A stretch of DNA of 39,691 bases, from positions 1-39,691 of the forward strand of contig JAIKWL010000075.1 in the NCBI GenBank assembly GCA_024684815.1, in the 5' to 3' direction. This DNA comes from Saccharofermentans sp. GTDB taxonomy: Bacteria; Bacillota; Clostridia; Saccharofermentanales; Saccharofermentanaceae. The translations under genes were made by a program, and so were the position numbers. The notes below the pieces were generated by a model. The model did not search any database and was not told the DNA's origin. It saw nothing but the letters and a program-made list of their open reading frames with translations. Shown piece after piece: positions 1 to 7,538 of this stretch. Every line of letters starts with the position of its first letter. The stretch's first letter is position 1.

Positions 1-101
1 TTTACAATACCCGAAGGATACACAGTTACTGCGATTACCTGTCGCCATTCCAATACGAGAAGAACTATGACATCCGGTTCAAGAGAACACTAAGTGCTTA
101 A
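1..101 (+). pseudogene. IS3-family transposase, C-terminal fragment (cut by window edge)
   Basis: Reading from base 3, the frame stays open for 32 codons and stops at 99-101. The peptide contains YNTRRIHS followed by YLSP and a run of charged and aromatic residues. This is the characteristic tail of the DDE integrase (OrfB) of IS3-family insertion sequences, where the usual form is YN..R.H..L.Y.SP..YE. An inverted-repeat-like end follows a few bases later, which supports the call. Only the end of the gene lies in the window, so it cannot be decided whether the element is intact. Confidence 0.72.
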
Positions 102-114
102 TTTTGTGAAATCA

Positions 115-140
115 CTGTCCGCTATCTTGACAGAGCACCA
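115..140 (+). repeat. Probable right terminal inverted repeat of the IS3-like element
   Basis: The segment starts CTGTCC and continues through TTGACAG to a CA-type end, 14 bases after the transposase stop codon. IS3-family elements of the IS150 type usually end this way. The left end would lie outside the window, so the match cannot be confirmed. The outer boundary near 138-140 is an estimate. Confidence 0.5.
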
Positions 141-156
141 TGTTGTTTTCGGGGCA

Positions 157-219
157 TTTGTGATGAAATTTTTCGAAAAAGTCATCACAAAACGAGCTAT
201 TTGAGGCGTTTGTGATGAA
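157..219. repeat. Inverted and direct repeat cluster between the IS end and the padR promoter
   Basis: TTTGTGATGA at 157-166 is followed by its exact reverse complement at 182-191 and by a second direct copy at 209-218. Between the first two lies TTTTTCGAAAAA (169-180), itself a palindrome, so 157-191 forms one long near-perfect hairpin. TTTTCGAAAAA recurs at 288-298, just upstream of the padR promoter. No convincing gene is seen in 141-300. The repeats may be operator sites or debris from IS insertion. Confidence 0.5.
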
Positions 220-301
220 TAGCCGGGATGCCTCATCGGTGATGTGATTAACTCTCCCGGTATCTCTCCTAAAGAAGTTTTTGAAGATTTTCGAAAAACC
301 G

Positions 302-330
302 TTGACATCGTTTTCGCAGGGTGTTATAGT
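302..330 (+). promoter_or_regulatory. Consensus sigma-A-type promoter of the padR operon
   Basis: TTGACA at 302-307 is followed by a 17-base spacer and TATAGT at 325-330. This is the best promoter match in the window. The predicted start of transcription falls just before or within the operator-like repeat array at 335-390, so a bound repressor would block initiation or early elongation. Confidence 0.8.
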
Positions 331-334
331 TACC

Positions 335-390
335 ACGACAGACGTAGTACGACAGTCATAGCAACGACACTCGTAGCAACGACAGTCGTA
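335..390 (+). repeat. Four-copy 12-bp operator-like array upstream of padR
   Basis: Four copies of a 12-base unit close to ACGACAGTCGTA lie at 335-346, 349-360, 364-375 and 379-390, with spacers of 2 to 3 bases. The last copy with its flanking base is part of the dyad TACGAC-A-GTCGTA. The 14 to 15 base period places successive copies at different faces of the helix. Position between promoter and gene suggests autoregulation by the PadR product; this is inference. Confidence 0.65.
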
Positions 391-415
391 ACAAAATACG
401 GAAGGAGATAGATTC

Positions 416-748
416 ATGGCAGAGATAAGCAGCGATGTCATTAGAGGATATAACGACATCATCATTTTGTTCCTGCTTCTCAATGACCCGTCCTACGGAT
501 ATGAGATCTCAAAGCAGATCCGCCTGTTATCCGAGGATAAGTACATTATCAAAGAGACCACGCTCTATTCGGCATTCACAAGAATGGAGAAGAACGGATT
601 CATCGAATCGTTCGTTGATGAGGATCTCGCAGGTGGAAAGAAGAGGACTTATTACCGTATCACACAGGCCGGCAGGGAGTATTACCGCGCTAAGTGTGAT
701 GAGTGGAAACTCACTAAAGAAGTTATAGAAAAGTTTATTGCCGGTTGA
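416..748 (+). CDS. PadR-family transcriptional regulator
   Basis: A 110-residue winged-helix repressor. The core LNDPSYGYEISKQI is the typical PadR N-terminal helix, followed by ETTLYSAFTRMEKNGFI (recognition helix and wing) and GGKKRTYYRITQAG. The short C-terminal helix places it in the small PadR class that dimerises through the last helix. The start has a good ribosome site (GAAGGAG at 401-407). The next gene begins 13 bases after its stop, and small PadR proteins are commonly paired with such membrane/DUF4097 partners, usually repressing their own operon and responding to envelope or drug stress. The ligand is unknown. Confidence 0.9.
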   Translation: MAEISSDVIRGYNDIIILFLLLNDPSYGYEISKQIRLLSEDKYIIKETTLYSAFTRMEKNGFIESFVDEDLAGGKKRTYYRITQAGREYYRAKCDEWKLTKEVIEKFIAG

Positions 749-761
749 GGGGAGTAAAAAC

Positions 762-2420
762 ATGAACGCTATAAAAAATTATCTGGACAACATGTTCCGT
801 AATCTTCCGAATACGGAAGAAGTGAGGAGAGCAAAATCAGAACTTCTCCAAATGATGGAAGATAAATACGAAGAGCTTATCGCAGAAGGAAAAACAGAGA
901 ATGAGGCAGTCGGCATCGTAATCTCGGAGTTCGGCAATCTCGATGAACTCGCAGAGTCTTTGGGAATCTCTGAAGCAGTTACGGAGAATCCCGACGAATC
1001 AAAGCCGATGCTTTCATTAGACAGAGTTAAGGAATATCTCGGTATGATGAACCGCCGTTCGATCCTTATGCCGCTCGGCATCGCACTCTGCATCTTCAGC
1101 GTCGCATTTAATATCATCGCTGATATGATCCCTTATCTGAATCTCGAGGCACTTGGCGTAAGCGCTATGTTCCTTGCGATCGCAGGAGCTGTCGGTCTGT
1201 TCATCTTCTCATCGATACAGAAGAAAGATTTTAATGAGATCTTCAATAAAGAGTGCTCGCTCAGCATCGAAGGTGCCGAGTATGTAAGAACTGAGCGCAA
1301 GAGCTTCAAATCGAGCTACGGACTTATGTCCTCTATCGGTATCTGCCTTTGCATCCTGAGCATATTAAATCCGATCATCATCGGAAGCATCCCTTATATT
1401 GACGGTGATTTCGGTGCGGTAATGTTCTTCCTGTTCATCGCATTAGGCGTATTCCTTATCACATCTTCAAACACAAAGATGGACGGATATGACAAGATAC
1501 TTGAGCTCAATGAATCCGGAAAGATGAGCGAGGAATTCGTACCCAAGTCCGACCGCAAAGTAAACAAGACACCCATCATCATCTGCGCGATAGCAGCAGT
1601 TGCCATTGCAGTGATTGTCGGAGGGATCAGCGTTACAAAGAGCATCATCTACAGCTTCTCTGAAATAACAAAATTCGGTATCTCGAGCGGCAATGTCGAT
1701 ATGATGGAAACAACATATGATAATTCAGGTGACAGTAATAAGGCTGAAAGCATCGACTCGATGAAGTTCGATCTTAAGGCCTGCTCCATCGAATTTGAGA
1801 TCAAAGACGGAAACGGACTTATGGGCGTTGAATACAGCGGCGACAAGAAGCTCAAGCCTGACATGACATTAGAGAACGGCAAGCTTGTACTTACACAGAA
1901 GGGCAATTATACAAACTACACATTCGGCATACATTCCACTGAATTCCCGAAGGTTGTCATAACACTCGGAAGAGACGTAAAACTCAGCAATGTCGAGATG
2001 AAGATAAATGCTGGCGACATCCACATGAAGGGTGTGAAAGCAGATTACTTCTACGGGGATTTCGACGCAGGCAATATCATTATCAATGATTCTTATATCA
2101 CCAAAGCTGACATCGATGCCGATGCAGGCAATATCGAGATCGACGACTCCGGTTTTGAGATATTAAAGATCGGCACTGATGCCGGAAATATCGAGATCAA
2201 CGGCACTTCTTTAAAAGATGTTGATATCAATACGGATTTCGGAAATGTCGAGATCGATGATATAGGTGACATTAACGCTTATGATATCGATATCCATGTT
2301 GACGCAGGTCTCGTTCAGGTAGGCAAGTCATCCGGTATCGGAAGAAGCTACACCCAGAAGGGCAGCGGCGCAGGTTCGATCAAGATCGATGTTGATGCCG
2401 GAAATATCGAGATAACATAA
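762..2420 (+). CDS. Membrane protein with permease-prefix/DUF1700-like N-terminus and DUF4097 beta-repeat C-terminus
   Basis: About 552 residues from the ATG at 762, chosen because GAGGGGAG at 747-754 precedes it; a TTG 24 bases earlier is less likely. Residues 1-70 are a helical domain (NYLDNMFRNLP, then EFGNLDELAESLG) of the type found in PadR-partner proteins. Five hydrophobic segments follow, at about 97-155, 190-245 and 270-295. The last 200 residues are a beta-solenoid-like DUF4097 domain with repeated DAGNIEI motifs. The topology suggests a cytoplasmic helical domain, a membrane core and an external adhesin-like sheet. It probably works with the upstream PadR regulator in an envelope response. 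Its molecular function is unknown. Confidence 0.8.
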   Translation: MNAIKNYLDNMFRNLPNTEEVRRAKSELLQMMEDKYEELIAEGKTENEAVGIVISEFGNLDELAESLGISEAVTENPDESKPMLSLDRVKEYLGMMNRRSILMPLGIALCIFSVAFNIIADMIPYLNLEALGVSAMFLAIAGAVGLFIFSSIQKKDFNEIFNKECSLSIEGAEYVRTERKSFKSSYGLMSSIGICLCILSILNPIIIGSIPYIDGDFGAVMFFLFIALGVFLITSSNTKMDGYDKILELNESGKMSEEFVPKSDRKVNKTPIIICAIAAVAIAVIVGGISVTKSIIYSFSEITKFGISSGNVDMMETTYDNSGDSNKAESIDSMKFDLKACSIEFEIKDGNGLMGVEYSGDKKLKPDMTLENGKLVLTQKGNYTNYTFGIHSTEFPKVVITLGRDVKLSNVEMKINAGDIHMKGVKADYFYGDFDAGNIIINDSYITKADIDADAGNIEIDDSGFEILKIGTDAGNIEINGTSLKDVDINTDFGNVEIDDIGDINAYDIDIHVDAGLVQVGKSSGIGRSYTQKGSGAGSIKIDVDAGNIEIT

Positions 2421-2430
2421 CAGGTTCTAA

Positions 2431-2476
2431 GGGCTTGTGAGCCCGGTATATCAGGACAATTGCCTTAAGCTTAAGG
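2431..2476 (+). promoter_or_regulatory. Hairpin and 14-bp perfect palindrome upstream of cdd
   Basis: GGGCT-TGTG-AGCCC (2431-2444) can form a small stem without a T-run. Nineteen bases further, CCTTAAGCTTAAGG (2463-2476) is a perfect 14-bp palindrome ending ten bases before the ribosome site of the deaminase gene. It may be an operator or an RNA fold. No regulator can be named from the sequence. Confidence 0.35.
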
Positions 2477-2502
2477 TATATCTTGAAAAGGAGGCTTTAC
2501 AG

Positions 2503-2922
2503 ATGATCGATGCAAATGCAATTTCTGATCTCTGCCAAAAGGCGATCGACATGAGATCTGAAAGTTATGCTCCATATTCAGACTTTCTTGTTGGCAGCGC
2601 GATCCTTACGGAAGAAGGAAAGATCTTTACCGGCTGCAACATTGAGAACAGTGCATTCGGCCCCTCCATATGCGCTGAGAGAACTGCGATAGTTAAAGCA
2701 GTCAGTGAGGGTTCAAAGGATTTTTCTGCCATTGCGATCGCGGGAGGCAAAAGAGACGGAGATCTGCAGTACTGCGCACCTTGCGGTGTCTGTCGGCAGG
2801 TGATGAGAGAATTCTGCAAACCTTCTTTCAAGATATACCTGGCAAAGAGCGCAACTGATTATAAAGAATATACATTAGCTGAGCTCCTGCCCGAGAGCTT
2901 CGGACCGGAGAATCTGGAATAA
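2503..2922 (+). CDS. cdd: Cytidine deaminase
   Basis: A 139-residue enzyme that hydrolyses cytidine and deoxycytidine to uridine and deoxyuridine in pyrimidine salvage. The zinc and catalytic signature is complete: CAERTA gives Cys57 and Glu59, and PCGVCRQ gives Cys94 and Cys97. The substrate-pocket motif GCNIENSAF is also present. Length fits the small homotetrameric class. The ATG at 2503 is chosen because AAAAGGAGG ends seven bases before it; an in-frame GTG at 2437 would add 22 residues of no family similarity and would overlap the upstream hairpin. Confidence 0.93.
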   Translation: MIDANAISDLCQKAIDMRSESYAPYSDFLVGSAILTEEGKIFTGCNIENSAFGPSICAERTAIVKAVSEGSKDFSAIAIAGGKRDGDLQYCAPCGVCRQVMREFCKPSFKIYLAKSATDYKEYTLAELLPESFGPENLE

Positions 2923-2952
2923 GTTTTTGAGTTTGTAAAAGGGAGAAAAAAC

Positions 2953-3018
2953 ATGCCGCAGATAGTTATTGGAGCGGTATTCGGAGGTGCCCGCAAAAAA
3001 CCTCCGAAGATCAGATGA
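2953..3018 (+). CDS. Possible 21-residue small protein or leader peptide
   Basis: A short ORF with a good ribosome site (AAGGGAG nine bases before the ATG). The peptide has a hydrophobic start (MPQIVIGAVFGG) and a basic end (ARKKPPKIR). Its 3' half encodes the first hairpin of the rhomboid leader, so it could be a leader peptide whose translation affects the folding. No family is recognised and the ORF may be fortuitous. Confidence 0.3.
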   Translation: MPQIVIGAVFGGARKKPPKIR

Positions 3019-3120
3019 TCTTTTAAGGGAATGGAATAACCCTTAAAGAATATGGAATAAGTTTAAGAGGGTAGAGAAAATTGCTTAAGTTGCCGGGCGG
3101 GATCGCTGTCCCGGCAACTT
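2980..3120 (+). ncRNA. Structured leader of four stem-loops upstream of the rhomboid gene
   Basis: Four perfect inverted repeats lie in series. TTCGGAGG/CCTCCGAA is at 2980-3008, AAGATC/GATCTT at 3007-3022 followed by TT, TTTAAGGG/CCCTTAAA at 3022-3047, and AAGTTGCCGGG/CCCGGCAACTT at 3087-3120. The first and second stems share two bases, and the last stem has 11 perfect pairs without a T-run. It does not match a riboswitch class I know. The second stem could be a weak terminator for cdd. Confidence 0.45.
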
Positions 3121-3162
3121 GCAGTTTAAGAAGAAAACAAGGTTTTCAGGGAGGAGAACAGC

Positions 3163-3894
3163 ATGAAGATCAGGAATATCTATCTTGGAAAAGGCTTACC
3201 GTTCTTTTGCATCGCGGTGACTATGCTCTGCATTGTTATCACACTGATCTCCCAGCTGATACCTTCCACATATGAGGCATTCAGGTTCATGTATCCTGTG
3301 AAGTATCCTTGGCAGGCGGTATCTTATATCTTCCTGCAGGGCGCTCCTCAGGAACTGTTGCCTGAAGACTTTCAGTATTCGGCAATGCAGCTTACGATCG
3401 GTCACCTTGGATATAACCTTTTGCTCATACTGCCTTTCGGCATTCTGGTCGAGAAGATCGTGGGCACGAAAAAGATGCTGGCTTTGTTCGCAGCGACATG
3501 CACAGCTGATCTTATAGCCAATCTTATAATGGGTGCGGTCTATACAAGGGGCGGTGGTGACTACGGCTGTGCCGGCGCTTCGGGAATGGCATTTGCGTTT
3601 ATGCCGGTCGGAATGTATGCGTTGTATTTACTGGGAAGCAGATTCGGCTATGGAAAGCTCTTCAAGCAGGTATCTTTCTATGTGCTGATGAGCATCGCGA
3701 TCCCGACGGTCATCATATCCGTGACACCTAACGTTGCGGGAGTTACAGGCATTCCTTCGATGGTGATACATCTGCTGGGACTTGTCATCGGAACATTATT
3801 TGCGATCGTGTTCCGCAAGACGCTAAAAGATTTTTTCGATAAAGAAAAAGCCCTAAGGAACCAGGGTTTTGTTAATACTCCGCAAACTGTGTAA
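3163..3894 (+). CDS. Rhomboid-family intramembrane serine protease
   Basis: A 243-residue polytopic membrane protein with about six hydrophobic segments. The catalytic pair of rhomboids is visible: GASG with Ser140 in the fourth segment, and His203 in VIHLLGLVIG in the last segment. The upstream HLGYNLLLILPFG corresponds to the conserved H..xN helix that forms the oxyanion site. Rhomboids cut single-pass membrane substrates within the bilayer; the substrate here is unknown. The ATG at 3163 follows GGGAGGAG. It sits downstream of an unusual structured leader. Confidence 0.85.
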   Translation: MKIRNIYLGKGLPFFCIAVTMLCIVITLISQLIPSTYEAFRFMYPVKYPWQAVSYIFLQGAPQELLPEDFQYSAMQLTIGHLGYNLLLILPFGILVEKIVGTKKMLALFAATCTADLIANLIMGAVYTRGGGDYGCAGASGMAFAFMPVGMYALYLLGSRFGYGKLFKQVSFYVLMSIAIPTVIISVTPNVAGVTGIPSMVIHLLGLVIGTLFAIVFRKTLKDFFDKEKALRNQGFVNTPQTV

Positions 3895-3974
3895 ACATGC
3901 TGAAAACAACGGCGCCACAGGATTTTAATGGTGATAGAATCTGAAATATATAGAACAAGAGGGAACGGGTTAAA

Positions 3975-5708
3975 GTGACTGCTTATTACGAGATTTTATT
4001 CGGCTTGTCGGTCCTGCTGACACTCATATATCTGGCGATCTGGCACAAGCATTTTGATGTGCACATATCGCTCATCTTTACGATCATTCCGATCGTAAAT
4101 CTCGGTTATGCCATTATGGCTCATTCAAGGACTCTGGAGGCTGCACTCGTTGCGACCAAGATCACCTATCTTGGCGGGTGCTTTCTGACCCTGTTTATTA
4201 CGCAGAGTATCTTAAGCCTTTGCCACATCAATATCAGAAGATGGCAGAGCGCTCTCATGACCGTAGTCTGCCTCGGGATCTTTGCATCCGTACTGTCGGT
4301 CGGAAATGCTCCGTACTTTTACAAGACGGTGGATTTTGAGATCGACCGCGGCATGGGCAGACTCATCAAGACATACGGTTTTGCGCACACATTAACTTAT
4401 GTCGTTATCACGGTCTTCGTCGTGATCAGTGTCTCTGCGATGGTCTACAGCCTCATCAGGAAAAAGGATGTGTCGAACAAGACTATCCTTCTTCTGATAC
4501 TTCCGGTCACCGTATCGTTCATGAGCTATTTTGCGGGAAAGGCACTTCCTGAAGGACTTGATGCGATGCCTTTCAGTTATGTTTTCGCGCAGGTGATATA
4601 TCTCATCATCGTTCACAGACTCTGTCTATACGACGTTACGGATCTCGGTGTCGATTCACTCGTAAAAAAAGGCGACACAGGTTTTATATCTTTCGATTTT
4701 GATGACAGATATCTGGGAAGCAACGAAAGCGCGCAGAAGATATTCCCGGTCTTAAAGGATATCCAGGTCGATACATATCCCGGCAAGTATCAGCTCGTGA
4801 AGGATACCATTTTTCAATGGCTTGATGAATTTAAAAAAGACGAATCAAAAGACCACTTCTACTATGAATCTGATGACAGGATTTATCTCGTGACGATCCG
4901 TTATCTTTACGACGGCAAGCACAGAAGGGGTTATCAGTTCCTTGTGACTGATGATACGGATTCCAGAAAATACATGAAACTTCTGTCCAACTATAACGGG
5001 CAGCTGTCGGATGAAGTTGCGATGAAGACAGAGAACATAGTGCAGATGCATAACAAGCTCATTCTCGGAATGGCAGCAATGGTTGAAAGCCGCGACAATT
5101 CGACCGGCGGCCATATCAGAAGAACGAGCGACATCGTAAAGATGCTCGTAGAAGAGATAAGAAAGGATGAGTCGACAGCCGACGGAAGAAAGAATATAAG
5201 ATTCCTCTTCGGCAAGGACGGCCTTACTGAGGAATTCTGCAGGAACATGATACAGGCGGCGCCGATGCACGATCTCGGAAAGATCGCAGTCGATGACGCA
5301 GTATTAAGAAAGCCCGGAAAGTTTACACCCGAAGAGTTTGCCGAGATGAAAAAGCATGCTGCTGAAGGTGCGCGCATAGTTGACCAGATCCTCGAAGGAA
5401 CCGGGAATGAAGCGTTCCACAGAGTTGCCGTTAACGTTGCTCATTACCATCACGAGAGATGGGACGGATCGGGTTATCCGGAAGGTCTTAAGGGTGAGCA
5501 GATACCTGTCGAAGCCCGCATAATGGCGGTCGCCGATGTTTATGATGCTCTCGTGAGCAAGCGCGTATATAAGGATAAGTTTTCCTTTGAAAATGCCGAC
5601 AAGATCATGATGGAAAGCATGGGAAAACACTTCGATAAGCGCCTTGAGAGGTATTATCTGTCTGCAAAACCGCGTCTCGAGGAGTATTATAAAAGGATGG
5701 AAGACTAA
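3975..5708 (+). CDS. Membrane-bound HD-GYP domain protein (putative cyclic-di-GMP phosphodiesterase)
   Basis: A 577-residue protein starting at GTG 3975 after AGAGGGAAC. The first 215 residues hold about seven hydrophobic helices resembling 7TM histidine-kinase-type sensor regions. A PAS-like region (about 225-335) precedes an HD-GYP domain (about 355-565). The domain has GGHIRRTSDIV, MHDLGKIAV (His432, Asp433), VAHYHHERWDGSGYPEG (GYP at 500-502) and ARIMAVADVYDAL. HD-GYP enzymes degrade c-di-GMP to GMP or pGpG. The motif set is complete, so activity is likely. The signal sensed by the membrane part is unknown. TGATAGAAT at 3932-3940 could be an extended -10 promoter. Confidence 0.88.
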   Translation: MTAYYEILFGLSVLLTLIYLAIWHKHFDVHISLIFTIIPIVNLGYAIMAHSRTLEAALVATKITYLGGCFLTLFITQSILSLCHINIRRWQSALMTVVCLGIFASVLSVGNAPYFYKTVDFEIDRGMGRLIKTYGFAHTLTYVVITVFVVISVSAMVYSLIRKKDVSNKTILLLILPVTVSFMSYFAGKALPEGLDAMPFSYVFAQVIYLIIVHRLCLYDVTDLGVDSLVKKGDTGFISFDFDDRYLGSNESAQKIFPVLKDIQVDTYPGKYQLVKDTIFQWLDEFKKDESKDHFYYESDDRIYLVTIRYLYDGKHRRGYQFLVTDDTDSRKYMKLLSNYNGQLSDEVAMKTENIVQMHNKLILGMAAMVESRDNSTGGHIRRTSDIVKMLVEEIRKDESTADGRKNIRFLFGKDGLTEEFCRNMIQAAPMHDLGKIAVDDAVLRKPGKFTPEEFAEMKKHAAEGARIVDQILEGTGNEAFHRVAVNVAHYHHERWDGSGYPEGLKGEQIPVEARIMAVADVYDALVSKRVYKDKFSFENADKIMMESMGKHFDKRLERYYLSAKPRLEEYYKRMED

Positions 5709-5736
5709 AGCTGATCTTTCACAGCAGCTTTTAGTC
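5703..5736 (+). terminator. Intercistronic hairpin between the HD-GYP and MutS-like genes
   Basis: GACTAAAGCTG at 5703-5713 pairs with CAGCTTTTAGTC at 5725-5736, with one bulged T. The stem includes the stop codon of the HD-GYP gene. There is no strong T-run after it, so it is more likely a weak terminator or mRNA-processing and stability structure within an operon. Confidence 0.4.
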
Positions 5737-5762
5737 ATCGGGATAATACCGGAGGTGTTTAT

Positions 5763-7538
5763 ATGACTGCAGATAAGAAGTTCAGTCTTCTGTCCCCCAG
5801 AGGAACGGAAGTTAAGTATAAGAGACTTGAGGAATCATCTTTCCACGATCTGGGACTTGATACGATTTGCAGGGAAGTAACTGCAGAACCCAAGGAGCAG
5901 GTGATAATTGCCGAGATCCTGGCAAATCTTACTGCTGATCCCGCTGTAACAAATTACAGGCAGGAGATCTTTGAGGATCTGAAGAACCTTCCCGATGTGA
6001 GGAAAAGACTCGTCGAACTCTTCGACAAGATCGAGTTCAGCAAGACATACGGCGTATTGAGGAAATCCAAAGACGAAGTCGAAGGCATGTGGTTCCTTAT
6101 GCACCGCTTCAACCAGTACCGCGACTACATCACCTGTGTCGACGACCTCAAGGAATGCTTAAGCGACGACAGGATCAAGTCCGAGGGCCTTAAGGGATTT
6201 AAGGCATATGTCGATGAGATATATGCCGATGCACATTTCCGCGAGCTCAAGTCAGATCTCGAAAAGCTTAAGGCAGAAACATCTGATATCCAGAGCGTCA
6301 CTTTGGGACTTAATCTTAACAGCAGGCTTGAAGCCATCAGCATGGGCATCGTCTCCGTCAACAACAAGCCGTTCAAGAGGGCGGGCATCGTCGGAGCTTT
6401 TGCCGACAGCATCTCCGGAGAAAAGATCAACAACGGGACTGAGTGGAACGGGGATATGCATTACCGTCAGGTCGAAGCATCCAAGGACGGAAGCTTCATG
6501 AATACGGTATATAACTATTCGAAATACACGGCAGCAAATGCCAATCCGCTTTTAAGAAATATGACGGTCACTTCGATCACTCAGGGAGACGGCCTATCCA
6601 ATACTCCGGCTCAGTTCGATTCCGTCCTCAACAGGATGCTCGATACGACCGCCAAGAGCTTAAGAAGGACTCTTGATAAGTATGCCGATCTGGCGATCGG
6701 AAATATTGCGGAAGTAATCCCTGAATTCGTTTACTACATCAGGTTTACCGAGTTCATGAATTCCATTGAGAAAAAGGGCTTCAAGCTCTGCAGAGCCAGG
6801 GCCGTATCAAACGGGGATATGGCCATGAATGCAAAAGGCTTCTATAACTTCAAGCTTGCCATGACTCTTTCAGATCCCAAGGAGATCGTAGTAAACGATC
6901 TGGTCTTTGATAACGACCACACGATCTATATCCTCACGGGTGCCAACAGGGGCGGCAAGACCACATCCACACAGGGTATCGGACTTCTGTTCGCTCTCGC
7001 CCAGGGCGGTGTTTATGTTCCTGCGGATTCATTTGAATTTGCTCCCGCTGACTGCATCTATACCCACTTCCCGGCAGATGAGGACAAGACGATGGATCTG
7101 GGACGCTTAGGTGAAGAATGCATACGTTTCAAAGAGATCTTCAACAGCGCCACGGAAGACAGCCTGATACTAATGAACGAGACTTTCTCGACCACTTCAT
7201 TTGAGGAAGGCTATTACATCGCGTGCGATTCTATAAAGGCTCTGCTTACAAAGGGTGTGAGGACCATATATAACACCCACATGCATAAACTCGGTTCTGA
7301 TGCCGAGGCATTCTCAAAGGACAACAAGAAAAAGGCTTCTTCACTTATCGTTAAGAGTGAAGGCGGCAACCGCTCCTTCAAGCTTGCGGTAGCTCCTCCG
7401 GAAGGATCTTCTTATGCTGCAGACATCGCAAGGAAATATGGTGTCACATATGAGATGCTGACGGGATCTTCCGGGAAGGAAGCAAAGGCCGCAGAAGATG
7501 ATGACAAGGAACCTTCGAAAGCCCTAAAAGATCAATGA
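5763..7538 (+). CDS. MutS-like ATPase (domain V type, without mismatch-recognition domain)
   Basis: A 591-residue protein with a C-terminal MutS-type ABC ATPase. Walker A is TGANRGGKTT at 392-401, and YNTHMHKLG corresponds to the switch region. The Walker B segment reads LILMNETFSTTS, with Asn472-Glu473 where MutS has Asp-Glu. The N-terminal part is helical and has the core clamp region but no recognisable mismatch-binding domain I, and there is no Smr nuclease as in MutS2. It therefore belongs to the divergent MutS-like proteins of Clostridia whose function is not established. GGAGGTG precedes the ATG. The next gene overlaps its stop by four bases, so they are co-translated. Confidence 0.8.
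   Translation: MTADKKFSLLSPRGTEVKYKRLEESSFHDLGLDTICREVTAEPKEQVIIAEILANLTADPAVTNYRQEIFEDLKNLPDVRKRLVELFDKIEFSKTYGVLRKSKDEVEGMWFLMHRFNQYRDYITCVDDLKECLSDDRIKSEGLKGFKAYVDEIYADAHFRELKSDLEKLKAETSDIQSVTLGLNLNSRLEAISMGIVSVNNKPFKRAGIVGAFADSISGEKINNGTEWNGDMHYRQVEASKDGSFMNTVYNYSKYTAANANPLLRNMTVTSITQGDGLSNTPAQFDSVLNRMLDTTAKSLRRTLDKYADLAIGNIAEVIPEFVYYIRFTEFMNSIEKKGFKLCRARAVSNGDMAMNAKGFYNFKLAMTLSDPKEIVVNDLVFDNDHTIYILTGANRGGKTTSTQGIGLLFALAQGGVYVPADSFEFAPADCIYTHFPADEDKTMDLGRLGEECIRFKEIFNSATEDSLILMNETFSTTSFEEGYYIACDSIKALLTKGVRTIYNTHMHKLGSDAEAFSKDNKKKASSLIVKSEGGNRSFKLAVAPPEGSSYAADIARKYGVTYEMLTGSSGKEAKAAEDDDKEPSKALKDQ

Noticed and set aside
229-408. Protein-like frame GDVINSPGISPKEVFEDF ahead of padR, reminiscent of an antitoxin tail
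   Set aside because: It runs into the consensus promoter and operator repeats, lacks a start, and has no clear family match.
112-483. Minus-strand ORF with CYDCR repeats over the padR operator array
   Set aside because: The cysteine repeats are the reverse-strand reading of the operator repeats. It overlaps the padR start and has no ribosome site or family.
6208-6501. Plus-strand ORF within the MutS-like gene
   Set aside because: It lies fully inside a gene with strong family motifs in another frame and has no family match itself.
5763-7538. MutS2 or housekeeping MutS
   Set aside because: There is no C-terminal Smr nuclease and no mismatch-recognition domain, and the protein is shorter than either.
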